Source: Gracilaria gracilis (Eukaryota > Rhodophyta > Florideophyceae > Gracilariales > Gracilariaceae). Taken from it: 64,000 nucleotides of DNA. The stretch spans positions 186,001 through 250,000 of the forward strand of contig JARGSG010000237.1 of the NCBI GenBank assembly GCA_030374805.1, written 5' to 3'. The translations under genes and the position numbers were made by a program. Below, piece by piece: positions 22,601 to 32,685 of the stretch; within the stretch, counting starts at the first letter, position 1, and the number at the start of each line of letters is the position of its first letter. The notes below the pieces were generated by a model. It saw only the letters and a program-made list of their open reading frames with translations, did not search any database and was not told the DNA's origin.

Positions 22601-22806
22601 CGGAGGGCGTGACGAAACGAAGGACTGCAAATGTGCGGGTCATTCGAACACCAAATACAGAACGCACCCCGCATCAACTACGATAATACCAAATGCTGGC
22701 GGTGCGAGCACTTCGGAAACTGGAAGTGGGAGAGGAGTTGTTCGCGGATTATGGAGTAGAGTATAGCTGGGATACATCGGCAAATCCTATTATAGTAATC
22801 GATTAG
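19678..22806 (+). pseudogene. Beta-class DNA amino-methyltransferase fused to SET domain, copy 2 (decayed)
   Basis: The start at 19678 (MHKMAPHSSSR) is where similarity to copy 1 begins; the open frame further upstream is only the leader repeat. The first 410 codons, to 20907, form an uncharacterised N-terminal domain without a break. The methyltransferase follows, with DPPYN at about 21209 (D78-Y81 of the 20974 frame), a segment rich in aromatic residues (YPGYHSVIDQVP) as a likely target-recognition part, and motif I DLFAGTFST at about 21796 with GCEPDPDCF after it. The SET domain spans about 22240-22800: GGGVFTTRRF, YFYGTLVYHDL, INDPKYMEG and ELFADYG. About five stops interrupt it. The beta-class motif order points to a bacterial or phage-like source for the methylase. 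Whether the methyl acceptor is adenine or cytosine N4 cannot be told. Confidence 0.7.
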
Positions 22807-23262
22807 AACGTGTAGTAAATTACGTACATGTAAAACAACACCCTAAATCTCGATACTGAAGTGGCACTTATTGCATTCCAAATTCGCCGTTGAGCACGAA
22901 TTAGAAACAAAACACTTTAGCTCAAGTGCAAGATGGAAGTACGTAGATACGTAAAAGGTAGTGAAGGGCATCGAATATGATGCGAAATCTTGTACGTTTT
23001 TCAACATTATGAGAACTATTCAGAAATGGAGATTTCGGTGTCATTTTTTCGTTTCGGAATCGGGAAATAAAAAACAGCACTCGGTGATTTCCACCACACT
23101 CCCCTCGATTGGGGATGTACATTCGATAGGTGACGTTCGATCACGGCGAGTGCCAAACACGTCGAGAGCAGAGCAGTTCCGATTCCAGTGACCTTCGATC
23201 ACGGTCAGCGGCTAAGACGTCGTGAGTCCAGCGTCAACAGCGAGGAACCGTTCGGATTATAT
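22807..23262. other. Spacer between composite copy 2 and CMC element
   Basis: No gene, TIR or RNA gene is supported. A short phrase GTTCGATCACGGCGAG near 23127 is echoed by CTTCGATCACGGTCAG near 23192. Confidence 0.3.
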
Positions 23263-25943
23263 ATGGCGAAACGTAAGACCAGGGGTGTGAATGCGGAGGA
23301 GGTTAGCGGTCGCGCGTCAAAGAGCCGAAGGCGTGGCGAAACGGTAAGTGGCGAAGTTCGCACCGCTCGTAGTACGCGTGCGCCTCGGAGTGGTTTACAT
23401 GGGAAGGGAAGGAAGGGTGCGGCGAGGAGCGACGGTGCGGCGAAGAGCGTTGGTGTGGCGAAAAGCGACGGTGCGGCGAGGAGCGTCGGTGCGGCGAGGA
23501 GAGTCGGGGCGGGACCATCGAAGTGAAAGGAGCGAACGAAGCGAACGCAGCGAACGGTAAGCATTGTGGTGACGAAACCTATTGCGAACGCACGAGAACA
23601 AGAAATTAGTCCCAAGAAAAGCATAGGAGTGCAGCGAGGTATGCCGAAGAAGATTCTGGGCGGTGGTCGGGAGAGAGATGGTCGTAGAAGGGGCGCAGAG
23701 ACTGCGCAAGTTTTAGAGGAGAGCGATAGCGGGTATATGATAGTAAAGGATAAAGAGCTTCGTACGAGTGTCGAGGGAACAACGATAGCAAGGAGTAGTA
23801 TCATATTAGGTGGTGGGGGTCTTCGAGGAAGAAAGGGAACTAACGGTGATAAAGTGCCTAAGGCTGGGGTACCCGAAGAGGTGGAGGGAGAAAGAGAGAG
23901 AGTGTGGTGTGGTCTCCCGGCGAGGACGCGAGGAGTGGAGAGTTTGGTTGTTGTGACGCCAAATAGAGTGCCAGAGAAGGAAAGCATTGGTTTCGAGCAA
24001 GAGAATGGGAACCCTGAGAGAGAAGGAGTGGGGCGTGTGCGGCCAATGGCAGAACGTGAAACAGGGGAGGGTAGTGAGAGAAGAATAGGGAGAGTGGTTC
24101 ATGGATTGGTGGGTGTTGAAGTTGTGGAAAAAGGGGATGATAAGCGACGAGAACATGCGGGCGGGAGAGTGATACGACGTAGAAGTGGTGGATCAACCAA
24201 GGAAAATGTCGGAGGGACAGGGGGACAGCAGCAGTGGTTGAGAGGGATTTCGAAGGGGAGGAAGACGTACAAACAGAACGGCGTCGGGAAGTGAATGTCG
24301 TAGAGACGGCGCCACTTACACCCCAAGGGATGCCTGTAAGGCGCAACACCGTTTTACTTCCAAAGGATGTGGGAGACGAAAGTGACGGCGGTCGTGGAGA
24401 AAGCGGAGGTAGAATTCGAGGAGATGAATGGGGATCTACAAGGGAACGGGAAGATAATGAGGAGAACTTAAGCGTATTGCCACAGTCTGCACTCGTTGAG
24501 AGGGTGAATTTCCTGAAAGGACAGTTGGGAAATATGAAGGAAGATCACTATACATTGATGGTGAGTTTGGGGCTGACGCAGGAAGAGCTGGCACGTCTGA
24601 GAGAGGAACACAAACGGCAAAATGTGTTGATCGAAAGTCTTCGGAAGGCAGTGAAGGGGAGAAAGCGAGGTGGTGGAGGAAAGAAGGTGAGAGGACGTTG
24701 AAAGTATGATATTGGAGTGGAAGAATGTTTTTCTGGACTCGCAAGGGCTGTGTATGATAGGATTCTTCATTATGTGAAGTTGGAGGCGTCTGAACTTTTT
24801 TTCGACACAGAAAACATTGGTAGAAGCTGGAAGACCAGGAGTGAAACGGTGGGAGAAAGTAGAGAGGGGAGCATGTTTGTAGTTGGGGAGAAAGCGATGG
24901 TGCCTAGGTGCCCAATTCCGGTTGCATTTGAGATGAGGCCGTACACACCATCGACAGAGGGTGGAAGTAATGTTTTCTTGAAGTATGTGGTCGAGACAAA
25001 AATAATGGGAGAGACGTGGGAGGCGATAAGGGAAGCGGGGAGGAAAGAAGAGTGCGTGGAGAATGTAAGCGCTGACAAGTGTCTGAAGCAGCGGATGAAG
25101 CAGACGATAAGCGATGTGATTTGGGTGCGAAAGCGGGCTGCGAGGGACAGATTATTCTCTCTACTGGAATATGATTTGATTGCGAAGCGGGCGAAGTCTA
25201 GCGAGGGGACGGAACTTGGTGAGGATTCGAAGAAGCAGATGGACGAGGCTCGCGAGAAGCTTATGTGAATTGATGAAGATGGGATGAACAAGTTGTGTGC
25301 GTGGAGAATGAGCCGTTTCGAAGATCTTGCGTACTCTGGGTCAACTGTGCATGCTCCACAGTGGAGCTGTGATGATGAAGACCAGTATTTCAAGAACGGA
25401 ATGGCGGTGGCAGTGTTGGAGGAGTACATGGGATACGCAGTGGAGACCAAATGTAATGGGGAAAAGCATTACGTGGATGGGACGGTGATGCACCTTGCCA
25501 GACTTGATGCGTGGTTCGGGTGTGTTGTGAAAACGATGAACGAGGGTGTGGGACGTGAAGGACAAAGGCAGCTCCTGTTTTCTACATTGTATGGGAGATA
25601 TCTGCCGAGGGCAGTGGAGGGTATATTGAAGGTGGCATGGGAATTGGTGGGGGACGAGCATGGCGAAGAGTTTGAGAACGATGGGTTTTTAGAGGGGGAT
25701 CCGAGGTGTGTGTCCGGAAATTCGGAGAGAACTGCGACGGTTGGGCTGTGGATTCCATCGAGGGAGAAGGTATATCTAGCGGTGAGGGAGAAATACTTTA
25801 TGGCAAATTTTACGCGGAGACTTGGAGCGGTTCTTGATTGCTACATAGCAGCGTGCCCACCAGAGGAGCCCAGTTTCAGTCGTTTGGTTGGGCACCGGGG
25901 AGAGGATAGGAATAGGGCAGAAGGAGGAGAGGGGAGAGGGTAG
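23263..25943 (+). pseudogene. Accessory ORF of CMC element, basic N-terminus and coiled coil
   Basis: Begins MAKRKTRGVNAEEVSGRASK, a strongly basic, nuclear-localisation-like start, followed by a six-residue tandem repeat (GAARSD, GAAKSV, GVAKSD ...). In-frame stops occur at 23524, 24699 and 25266, and the reading frame changes once between 24234 and 24294. A likely coiled coil (SALVERVNFLKGQLGNM ... LARLREEHKRQ) lies at 24485-24660. The last part (24717-25943) looks globular, with several Cys/Trp residues, but matches no family that I recognise. Total length would be about 890 codons. Its place opposite a transposase suggests a partner or regulatory role. It does not resemble a transposase itself. 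Confidence 0.45.
23416..23556 (+). repeat. 18-bp coding tandem repeats and 9-bp microsatellite
   Basis: Five to six units like GGTGCGGCGAGGAGCG (18-bp period) encode the GAARSD repeats. They are followed by AGCGAACGAAGCGAACGCAG, a 9-10-bp simple repeat. Confidence 0.7.
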
Positions 25944-26084
25944 GTTGAATAAGAGTGGGAGGAGTGGAGATAGCTGTGGGACGATAAAGAGGTGGTATAT
26001 CTTCTTCATCCCATACCTATCTCCAATCTTTCCTGTGGAAGAGGGTGGTAGTGATTGGTTTATGAAAATCGTATGTAGTGAGTG

Positions 26085-29000
26085 CTATGCGGGGGGTGGA
26101 AGGTAGGGCCTGGAGGTGGGGTCCCGGTAGAATCTGTTGAGGTAGAATCTATGGAAACGCCAATGGAGGCGGAAATTGAAGGGGGGTGCGGGGTAGTTCT
26201 GGCGGAGAACATGAACAGAGCCAAGGATAGAAGAGAAAGAGATGAGTCCAAACCATGGAGAAACGTTGTCGGATGTGGAGTGGGTGGAGATGGTAACTGG
26301 ATGGGCGGTGTAGTTAGGTTCGTCGTCTGTTGCCCATCGGAGGCATACGCAGTTGAGGGTGACATCGACTTCGTCACTTGGTGGGAGGAGCTTAATGAAC
26401 TGTACGAAGGCGAACTCCTTGGAAGATGGAGTGGAAGAAGGAAGGGTGAAGCGAAGAAGAGAGATGAGTTTGCAGACCCAGACAATGGGGGTGGAGTTGG
26501 AGGAGCTGGTGCCTGCGTGGAGGACGTGAGAGAACTTTGGGGATTTAGAAGGACCGAAGGACGGGGCGGCAAATATTCGTTGGATGAGAGTGACTGGAGG
26601 ATCCTGGAGCGCGAGCTCGTTCCGCTCTTCAATGTAGTGGTCGAGTGATGGGACATAACCGCTGGCGACGTAAGCGGAGTTGACTACGGTGATTCGCGTG
26701 CGACGGAGAGTCGGGGAGTTCTCTGAGAGTTCTAGGACTTCGATAGAAAGGGTGATGAATGAAGGGAGGGCGGGGTTTCCAATCTGTTGGAGAATGGAGA
26801 GACCGTAGGTGGGGAAGAGGTCTTGTAGAGATTTGGGATTGAAATGAGGATTAGAGTGGAGGAATTTGTGGGCGGTGATGAGATCAGCGAATGAGATGAG
26901 TTTTCCACCACGGACCAAACCGGGTTGGCGGGATTGGATGGGAGAGGCGAGGGCAGGAGTGGAGGAAGTGATGAAGGGGTTGGTGGAAAGGGGGTTCCAA
27001 TCTTTGGTGGCGTTGGAGTGATGGATGGCGCGAATAGTTTCTTCATGTGCGGTGGATCTGCGCTTTGAGGTTTTGGAGTAGTGTGACTTGAAGAGGGAGT
27101 GGGCGTGTTCGAATATGCCGGCATCGTCGAAGTGGAGGCATCAGAAGCGGCGAATGTCCTCCACGATGTGGTCGAGGAGATGGAACTTGAGGGTGCCAAG
27201 GCTGGAAGTGTGGTGGGGGCCGAGGACGAGTACGGCTGTGCGCTTGAAGGAGCGGATTTGGAATTGGAGGTCTGTGAGGCGGGAGTCGGTCTATTCTGCG
27301 GAGGTGTTGCATTTCATGGAGAAGAGGAGAAGATCGGAATACTTGTTGAAAACGGAAGTGATGGGAGCTGCTTTGACCTCGTCACAGCAGCGGTCGAAGA
27401 AGGCGCCGATGAAGGGGAAGACCATGTCGAGTGAGCGGTAGTCTTTTGCTTCGAGCATACCACGCAAGCCGTCGGTAGTGAAGAAACAGTTGAGAGTTTG
27501 ACCGTTGTCGGAGGAGGAAAAGTCGATGTGGAGTCCTGTGGCTGGGGAGTGCTTTTCGGTGGCGGCGAGGATGGTGTTCGCGTTTTTCAGAATGGAGGAG
27601 CGGACGGAGTTGAAGGAACGACGGGACTTGGAGGAACGGGGGGTAGTGAAGAGTGATTCTGACTTGAGTCTCGCGATGGCTGCGAGCTTGATGAGCTTGG
27701 AGATGCCGAGGTGGAAGTTATGGAGTGGTTCGAAGGGGAAGATGTTGTAAGGGGAGAGGAGAGAGGTGATGTTGAGGAGAGGGTAAGATTCGAAGAGGGA
27801 GGAGTACTTTGCGAGGGAAAGGGAGTAGAGTGCTTCAACGGCCTTTTCCTTGGTGTTTCGGGCGATTCCGGGCTTTCTGGTGAGGAAGGCCTTTTCAGCA
27901 TCTTGGAGGAGGGTAGAGTGTGATTTGCGGGCATCGAGAGTCTGAGTTTGGGATCGAAGAGGGGGGGATGGAATGTGTAGGTGGAGGTCGGAGCGTGGGA
28001 CGGTACATCGGTGGCATGGATGATTGGGGCGGGTGCCGTGGGAGATGGCGAGAATGTCCGTTGCTTCTGGAATGTCTGCGCAGTAGCTGGCGATGATTGG
28101 GTGAAAATGGCGGAGCACGCCATTAGCGTCACGGAAGGGGAACCCGGTGAGGCCGGAGGAGAGAAGAGGGTCGAGGAGGTTGGAGATGGCACGCTGGATG
28201 AGTTGCATTTTGGTAGAGCGGGAGATGCTGCATGAGGTTTGGGGGGATGGTATTGGGGTCTTGAGAGTTGGTGGCGAGATTGAAAGATTTTGGAAGGTAC
28301 CCGAGAAGGGTGAGGATGTTGGTGATACATTTGCGACGGAACGAGTCGGAGAAGTTGAGGAGGGTGATGTGAAGGGGGTAGGTGGTGATGGAAGAGGATT
28401 GGAGGGAGATGGAGGACTTGTCGAAGTATACTTGGATGAAGCCCATGAAGGAGTCGATACCGGTGTTCTCAGAGGTGTGCCAGATGCAGGAGTTATTGGA
28501 GGACTGCATGATAGCGTGCTTGAGGGCTGGGACGGCTTCTTTTCCGGGGGCCAGCTGCAGAGGGTTCAGAAGCAATAGTGTGGGCGAAAGCGGGAGAGCC
28601 GGAGGAGTTTGTATGGGCGACGTGGTGGAAGAAGGTGTTGTCGGAGTGTGCGAGTGCGAGTTGTACTTTAAGGACTCGGATAGCATCCTTTCGGAAGATG
28701 GTAGCTGTGAAGAGGTGCTGTGGGTCGTGGAGGGTAATGGGGGTGAAACCGGTGTTGGTAACTCGGTGTTGGAAGAGGTTTGTTTGAAGTTTGAGACACT
28801 GCGAGGCGGAGGAGAAGGCGTTTTGGAAGGCTGATTTGGAGAAGGAGGGGTCGTGGAGGAGAGAGATGAGTTTGTCTGCCTTGCGGTAGCCGAGGGTGGA
28901 AGCGATGGAAGAGATGTAGGGGACCATTTGCTCGAGGTGGGGATTGTTGAGGAGAGGGAAGGAGGGGTGTGGTGGGGGAGAAAGAGGGGGAGGGGGAGCA

Positions 29001-29314
29001 GACGGGGGTGCCTACAATATGGTAGGCGTCTTGGGTATGGATGGAGAGGTAGAGCTGTTGCTGGTGGTAGGAGTTGTCGTCGGCGATGGGAACGTTATTG
29101 GAAGGGCGATTGGAGAGAGAAGGTGGGGGTGGTGGTGGGAGTTGGGGGGTGGACTTTTGACGTTTTGTGCGTGGGGGGAAGTGAGGGACGTTGCCGCCGG
29201 GGAGAGGAAACGGCTGTTTGCGGTGAGACGGTTGGGGCATCTCCTTTGGTGCCTTTGAATGGCGGGGATAGTGCGAGCGAAGAAGGAGCAGCCTTCAAAG
29301 CAGCAGTTAGGCAT
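26085..29314 (-). pseudogene. CMC/Plavaka-like transposase with N-terminal zinc finger
   Basis: Starts at 29314 with a CxxxC...H...C finger (CFEGCSFFARTIPAIQRHQRRC). After a Pro/Ser-rich linker come YPLHITLLNFSD...LLGYLP (28430-28280) and HFHPIIASYCADIPEA...CHRC (28100-28000), which resemble the conserved core of CACTA/Plavaka transposases. Near 27170-27080 lies LKFHLLDHIVEDI...EHAHSLFKSHYSKTSKR, matching the family's C-terminal K.H...E..H..K pattern. The C-terminal part to 26085 reads TRITVVNSAYVASGYVPS and is unassigned. The frame changes near 28565 and 28205 and an in-frame TGA lies at about 27150. A GT...AG intron could explain the step around 29000. It is therefore broken, or spliced and broken. 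Confidence 0.6.
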
Positions 29315-29460
29315 GGCGCGGAGCGGTGTGGGGGTGTTGGGGGAGAGGCAGAGTACGTAGCGGGAATCGTAATATGGCGCACGGAGGGTGGGACGGAGTG
29401 ATGGGGGTGGTGGCACGTGATGCGAAGGCGTTTCAATAGTGAGAAAATAAACGGCCAATA

Positions 29461-29632
29461 TCTGATATGAGAATTGTTGAATAGATGTGCTGTGTCTCTA
29501 TAAAGAGTTCCTATTCCAAGGGTTTGTATTCTTCTAATCGTATTCCATAAGCAGCTATCTATGTATATATATCCTTATATGGTGGCGTAAAGTTCTAAAT
29601 ATGTTCCACTAACACACTTGCATTGGGTTCGG
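29461..29632. other. AT-rich spacer
   Basis: Short AT-rich stretch with TATATATAT near 29570; no gene or RNA feature supported. Confidence 0.3.
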
Positions 29633-29855
29633 AAACTAGCATGAACGGAAGTAACATGCTAGTTTGTCTTCCATCCAAACTAGCAATGATGGAAATAATC
29701 GTGAATGATTCTTTCCACACAAAATAGCAAAAGTGAAAATGTGGAAATATTCTCGGAAATTAAGTACATCTAAATTTGGATAAATTCACCGGTTTTTCGA
29801 TCATTTTAATTCGGTCATTTTTGACACCAAAACTAGCATTCCGATAACATCGACG
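29633..29855 (+). repeat. Short AACTAGCA-rich element, copy truncating the LTR-element ORF
   Basis: Opens AAACTAGCATGAAC, contains ACATGCTAGTTTG and AAACTAGCAATG, and closes AAACTAGCATTCCGATAACA then CGACG. This matches the ends of the 14246-14423 copy in the same orientation. Its right edge is where the antisense ORF of the neighbouring Gypsy-related fragment stops matching its second copy. Confidence 0.5.
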
Positions 29856-31581
29856 CTGGGGTAGCGTTGTTCCGCGCGGGACACAACCTTCGAGGACACC
29901 AGAATGAAAAATTCCTACCCTTGGTTGGCGCCCCATGGAAAGCTCTCCACTTGATTAAGCAATGACTCCAGTTCTTCAACTGAGTATTCCGTACCTGCCA
30001 CAATGGTTCCAAGTCCGAGCTGCCGGATGTCACGAATGACCCTCGGGGGAATGAAGAACATACGACCAGAAGGTTGCACACCATCACGGTGAATCTCGGC
30101 TTCGCGAGAGCGGCAATCCCAGTCAATACAGTCACGGGCAGCCTGCAGAGCCAGGACGGCAACTAACACGGCCAACTCCGCGAGGAAAATCGACCAAATG
30201 AGGTAGTACCGATCGTGGTTACGGGTGATATAGCTCCCGATGTAGGCCAATACTGGTGGAGTTGGAACGCTAAGCAACATTAGCACCTCATAGGCATTCC
30301 ACCACTCGGGTCCAGCCACTAACAGGAGGTCCGTCCCTTATTAGGTTGAGAGAAGAATTCCACGTTGTGGAACCCATGCATGGCGCGTTTGAAGCTGGAC
30401 CGAGTGCGGATGCGAGCCTCCGTGGCGGCATCCGCGCCCCCTACGACGGTTAGCCCAATGGATTGTGTTATAGGCCCTGTCGAAGTACAGCAAATGTGGA
30501 GAAGCCTCAAGATACTGCTGTGAAAGGGAGTAGTACTGACAAATCTTTTCAACCAAACGCCGGTAGTACTGGAACTACGGTTCAATACGAACGTACGGAA
30601 AGTCGCTAGGATACAGCGGGGGAATGAAATATCTTATTGGTGTGCGTCGCTGGCGAGTATTGTAGCACTCCAGCCGATCCTGACGAGGTTGAGATTCTTT
30701 ATCCCGACGGTGGAGCGTCTGCGGTACTGAGTGGAGACGCTCACAGTCCCAACGAAACCAACCTAAGTAGGCGTCCAAAGTCGGACGTCGCAGGACTCTG
30801 GGAAGCGAAGTGTTCCCCGGCGACACTGGCCAGTACCGGTGGTACAGCGTCGCTTGCGGAACCATGTTTGGATCGATCCCGAAGGTACCATGTTGGGAGA
30901 CGTTCCAATCAGCCGTGATGAACGGTCCCAAACTGCAACAGAAAATCCCACTAGGAATATTGGGCTCCGAACCATACTGATTCTGAATCCCTTCGTGAAT
31001 CGCTTGAGGTTGCTGTGAAGAAGACTGAATCGGGTGGCTCTGAAAACCTGTTTGGATACGGGTATGGTACAGGGCCGCACTGCGCGAACCAGACTTGGTA
31101 ATGCCGCTTCCACGACCGCGCGAAGGACCGGCGCACGACATATTGCGATGACCACCACGAGGGATTGGTTGAGACGACGGGCACTCGACCGCAGGGGTGA
31201 ACCGAATCTGCTTTTTATCCACAATGGGTGAATCGCCAGAACTGATGCTCAGAACTTCCACCCTTTCACGGTCCCATGCCTCTTCAACTATAAAGGTATC
31301 GGAATTGGCCGCCGCGGGCGGGTCGTCCCTTGAGGTTACCTCGTCCGGTTGACTGACATAGGGACCCGACAAACGTCATGTACCGCTACGGGTGCGAGCC
31401 CGTACGCTGTTACAAGGGCTACCCATGCGATTTAAGTGAGGATCGGGGGTCACCATAAATGGTTTGAACTTTGTCGGACAAGCGAGAGGCCACGAAGGCC
31501 CAAGCCACTGCAGAAAAACTTCAAAGGGGTAAAATGTAACCAAAAAGGGTAACGGTTAAACAACCTCAAAGATGACAGTGG
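29856..31581 (-). pseudogene. Inverted partial copy of the Gypsy-associated antisense ORF region
   Basis: Homologous over its length to 32690-34410 on the other strand: conserved phrases include SSGDSPIVDKKQIRFTPAVEC, TLYHRYWPVSPGNT, RRDKESQ and IPPRVIRDI. It belongs to an LTR-element relative in opposite orientation to the main Gypsy copy, with its upstream side abutting the LTR at 31582. It is broken by a small number of changes and truncated by the AACTAGCA-type element at its distal end. The product is not recognised; a hydrophobic segment (YYLIWSIFLAELAVLVAVLAL) suggests one membrane span. Confidence 0.55.
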
Positions 31582-32080
31582 TGTCGTACAAATACCGGTA
31601 AGGTGTGGGGTCCGCCTGGTAGAGGAAGGGCTCAACCTAAAGGGGAAAAACACAACCAATATGGTAGTAGGGCACCTGAAACTTGCAGGGGCAAATGGCG
31701 GGGCAACTAGTCTAGACCGTGTAGGTGCACGGTAGTAGACGTCGACGCGCGGTAAAACCTGAATAGTAATAGAGTAGCAAGTGACCAAGATGGTATAGTT
31801 ACTGCCCTAGTGGTGCCTGACTTTACAATACCCAAGGGGGAAGGCGAGGTGCACCGTAATATATACAAGGTGCACCGACGCCGATCTCCCATGCAGGCAT
31901 GACGTCATCGGTTGCACCCATGACCTACTGTCATGTACCAGCAATGCTAAGCTATCCTAAACTATAAATTAGAAATTAGAAATTATAAAATACAGAATAC
32001 CAATTGGATGCAGTGCAGCCAGCAAGGCGCACCAGTAGGCCCGCGTGGCCCCAACCCATTGAGGTCTCATTATAGTACAG
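31582..32080. repeat. Partial LTR (Ty3/Gypsy)
   Basis: Starts TGTCGTACAAATACC and is collinear, with only a few percent difference, with 42801-43310. It lacks the distal part of the full repeat. The high similarity suggests recent activity of the family. Confidence 0.75.
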
Positions 32081-32685
32081 ACCCCCGTCCTACCCTGAGC
32101 CACGCCCTCGTGGCTCCTATATCCTTTCACCAACTTGGTTGCATCGCAGTAACAATTTGGTCCCTGTCGCAGCCTTCGTGCCATCTCGCGCCGTGCGTCG
32201 CGTCGGCTCTGCGTCGCCGAGCGCACTCTGTTCACCACCTTGGTCATCACCTATTGCGGCTCTATCCATTCCCATTTGTGGTTTGGGCGCGACGCACGCC
32301 CATTGCATACCTCCAAGGTTCTACCATTTTGGTTGCACGGGCTCGACCCATTTACCGTGTCGGTATACCCAGTTTGGGGGAGGGGGGGGGGGGGGGGGCG
32401 GGTTTCGCCTTCGAGCTCTTGTGAGCACTGTACCGTGAAAGGTTTTGGCGCCCACTTGGTTGCGGCGTGTCTCTCTGTCCCTTCGAAGTTCGACTACCAG
32501 CCCTCGTCTGCATACATCTTAACGGATTCAGGGCTTCGATCGCCTATTCCGCGTCGTCGCACCCATTGAGATACGTGGCGCAGCTTTGTGCTCCTGTGCG
32601 GACTGTACCGTGCAGGATTTTGGCGCCCCCTTGGTTGCGGCTTGTCGCGCAATACCCTTCAGGTTCCATCTCCGTCCCTTCGAGG
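32081..32685. other. Non-LTR sequence at the head-to-head junction, with imperfect ~176-bp duplication and poly-G run
   Basis: The phrase CTGTACCGTG...TTTTGGCGCCC.CTTGGTTGCGGC occurs at about 32429 and 32605. A run of some 18 G residues lies at 32380-32398. No gene is supported, and the segment does not match the LTR that would be expected here. Confidence 0.4.

Larger units (their letters stand above)
14396..22806. mobile_element. Composite divergent element, copy 2 (inverted relative to copy 1)
   Basis: ParB-2OG on the minus strand and MTase-SET on the plus strand, divergent around the palindromes at 18889-19327. Both genes are collinear with copy 1, with protein-level identity far above chance but clear nucleotide divergence. 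The copies are therefore old relatives, not a recent duplication. Terminal repeats were not recognised. Confidence 0.6.
23200..29460. mobile_element. Decayed CMC (CACTA/Plavaka-like) DNA transposon
   Basis: The zinc-finger transposase on the minus strand (26085-29314) and a convergent accessory ORF on the plus strand (23263-25943) lie back to back with their 3' ends 140 bases apart, a two-gene layout common in large DNA transposons. I could not find matching terminal repeats or a target duplication, so the limits are approximate. Confidence 0.5.

Noticed and set aside
23205-23987. 260-codon minus-strand frame
   Set aside because: Antisense of the repetitive accessory ORF; Leu/Ser/Pro-rich mirror of Lys/Arg/Gly codons with no domain.
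32380-32398. Poly-G run as a functional G-quadruplex
   Set aside because: A homopolymer at an element junction is as likely simple-sequence expansion or assembly noise; no supporting context.
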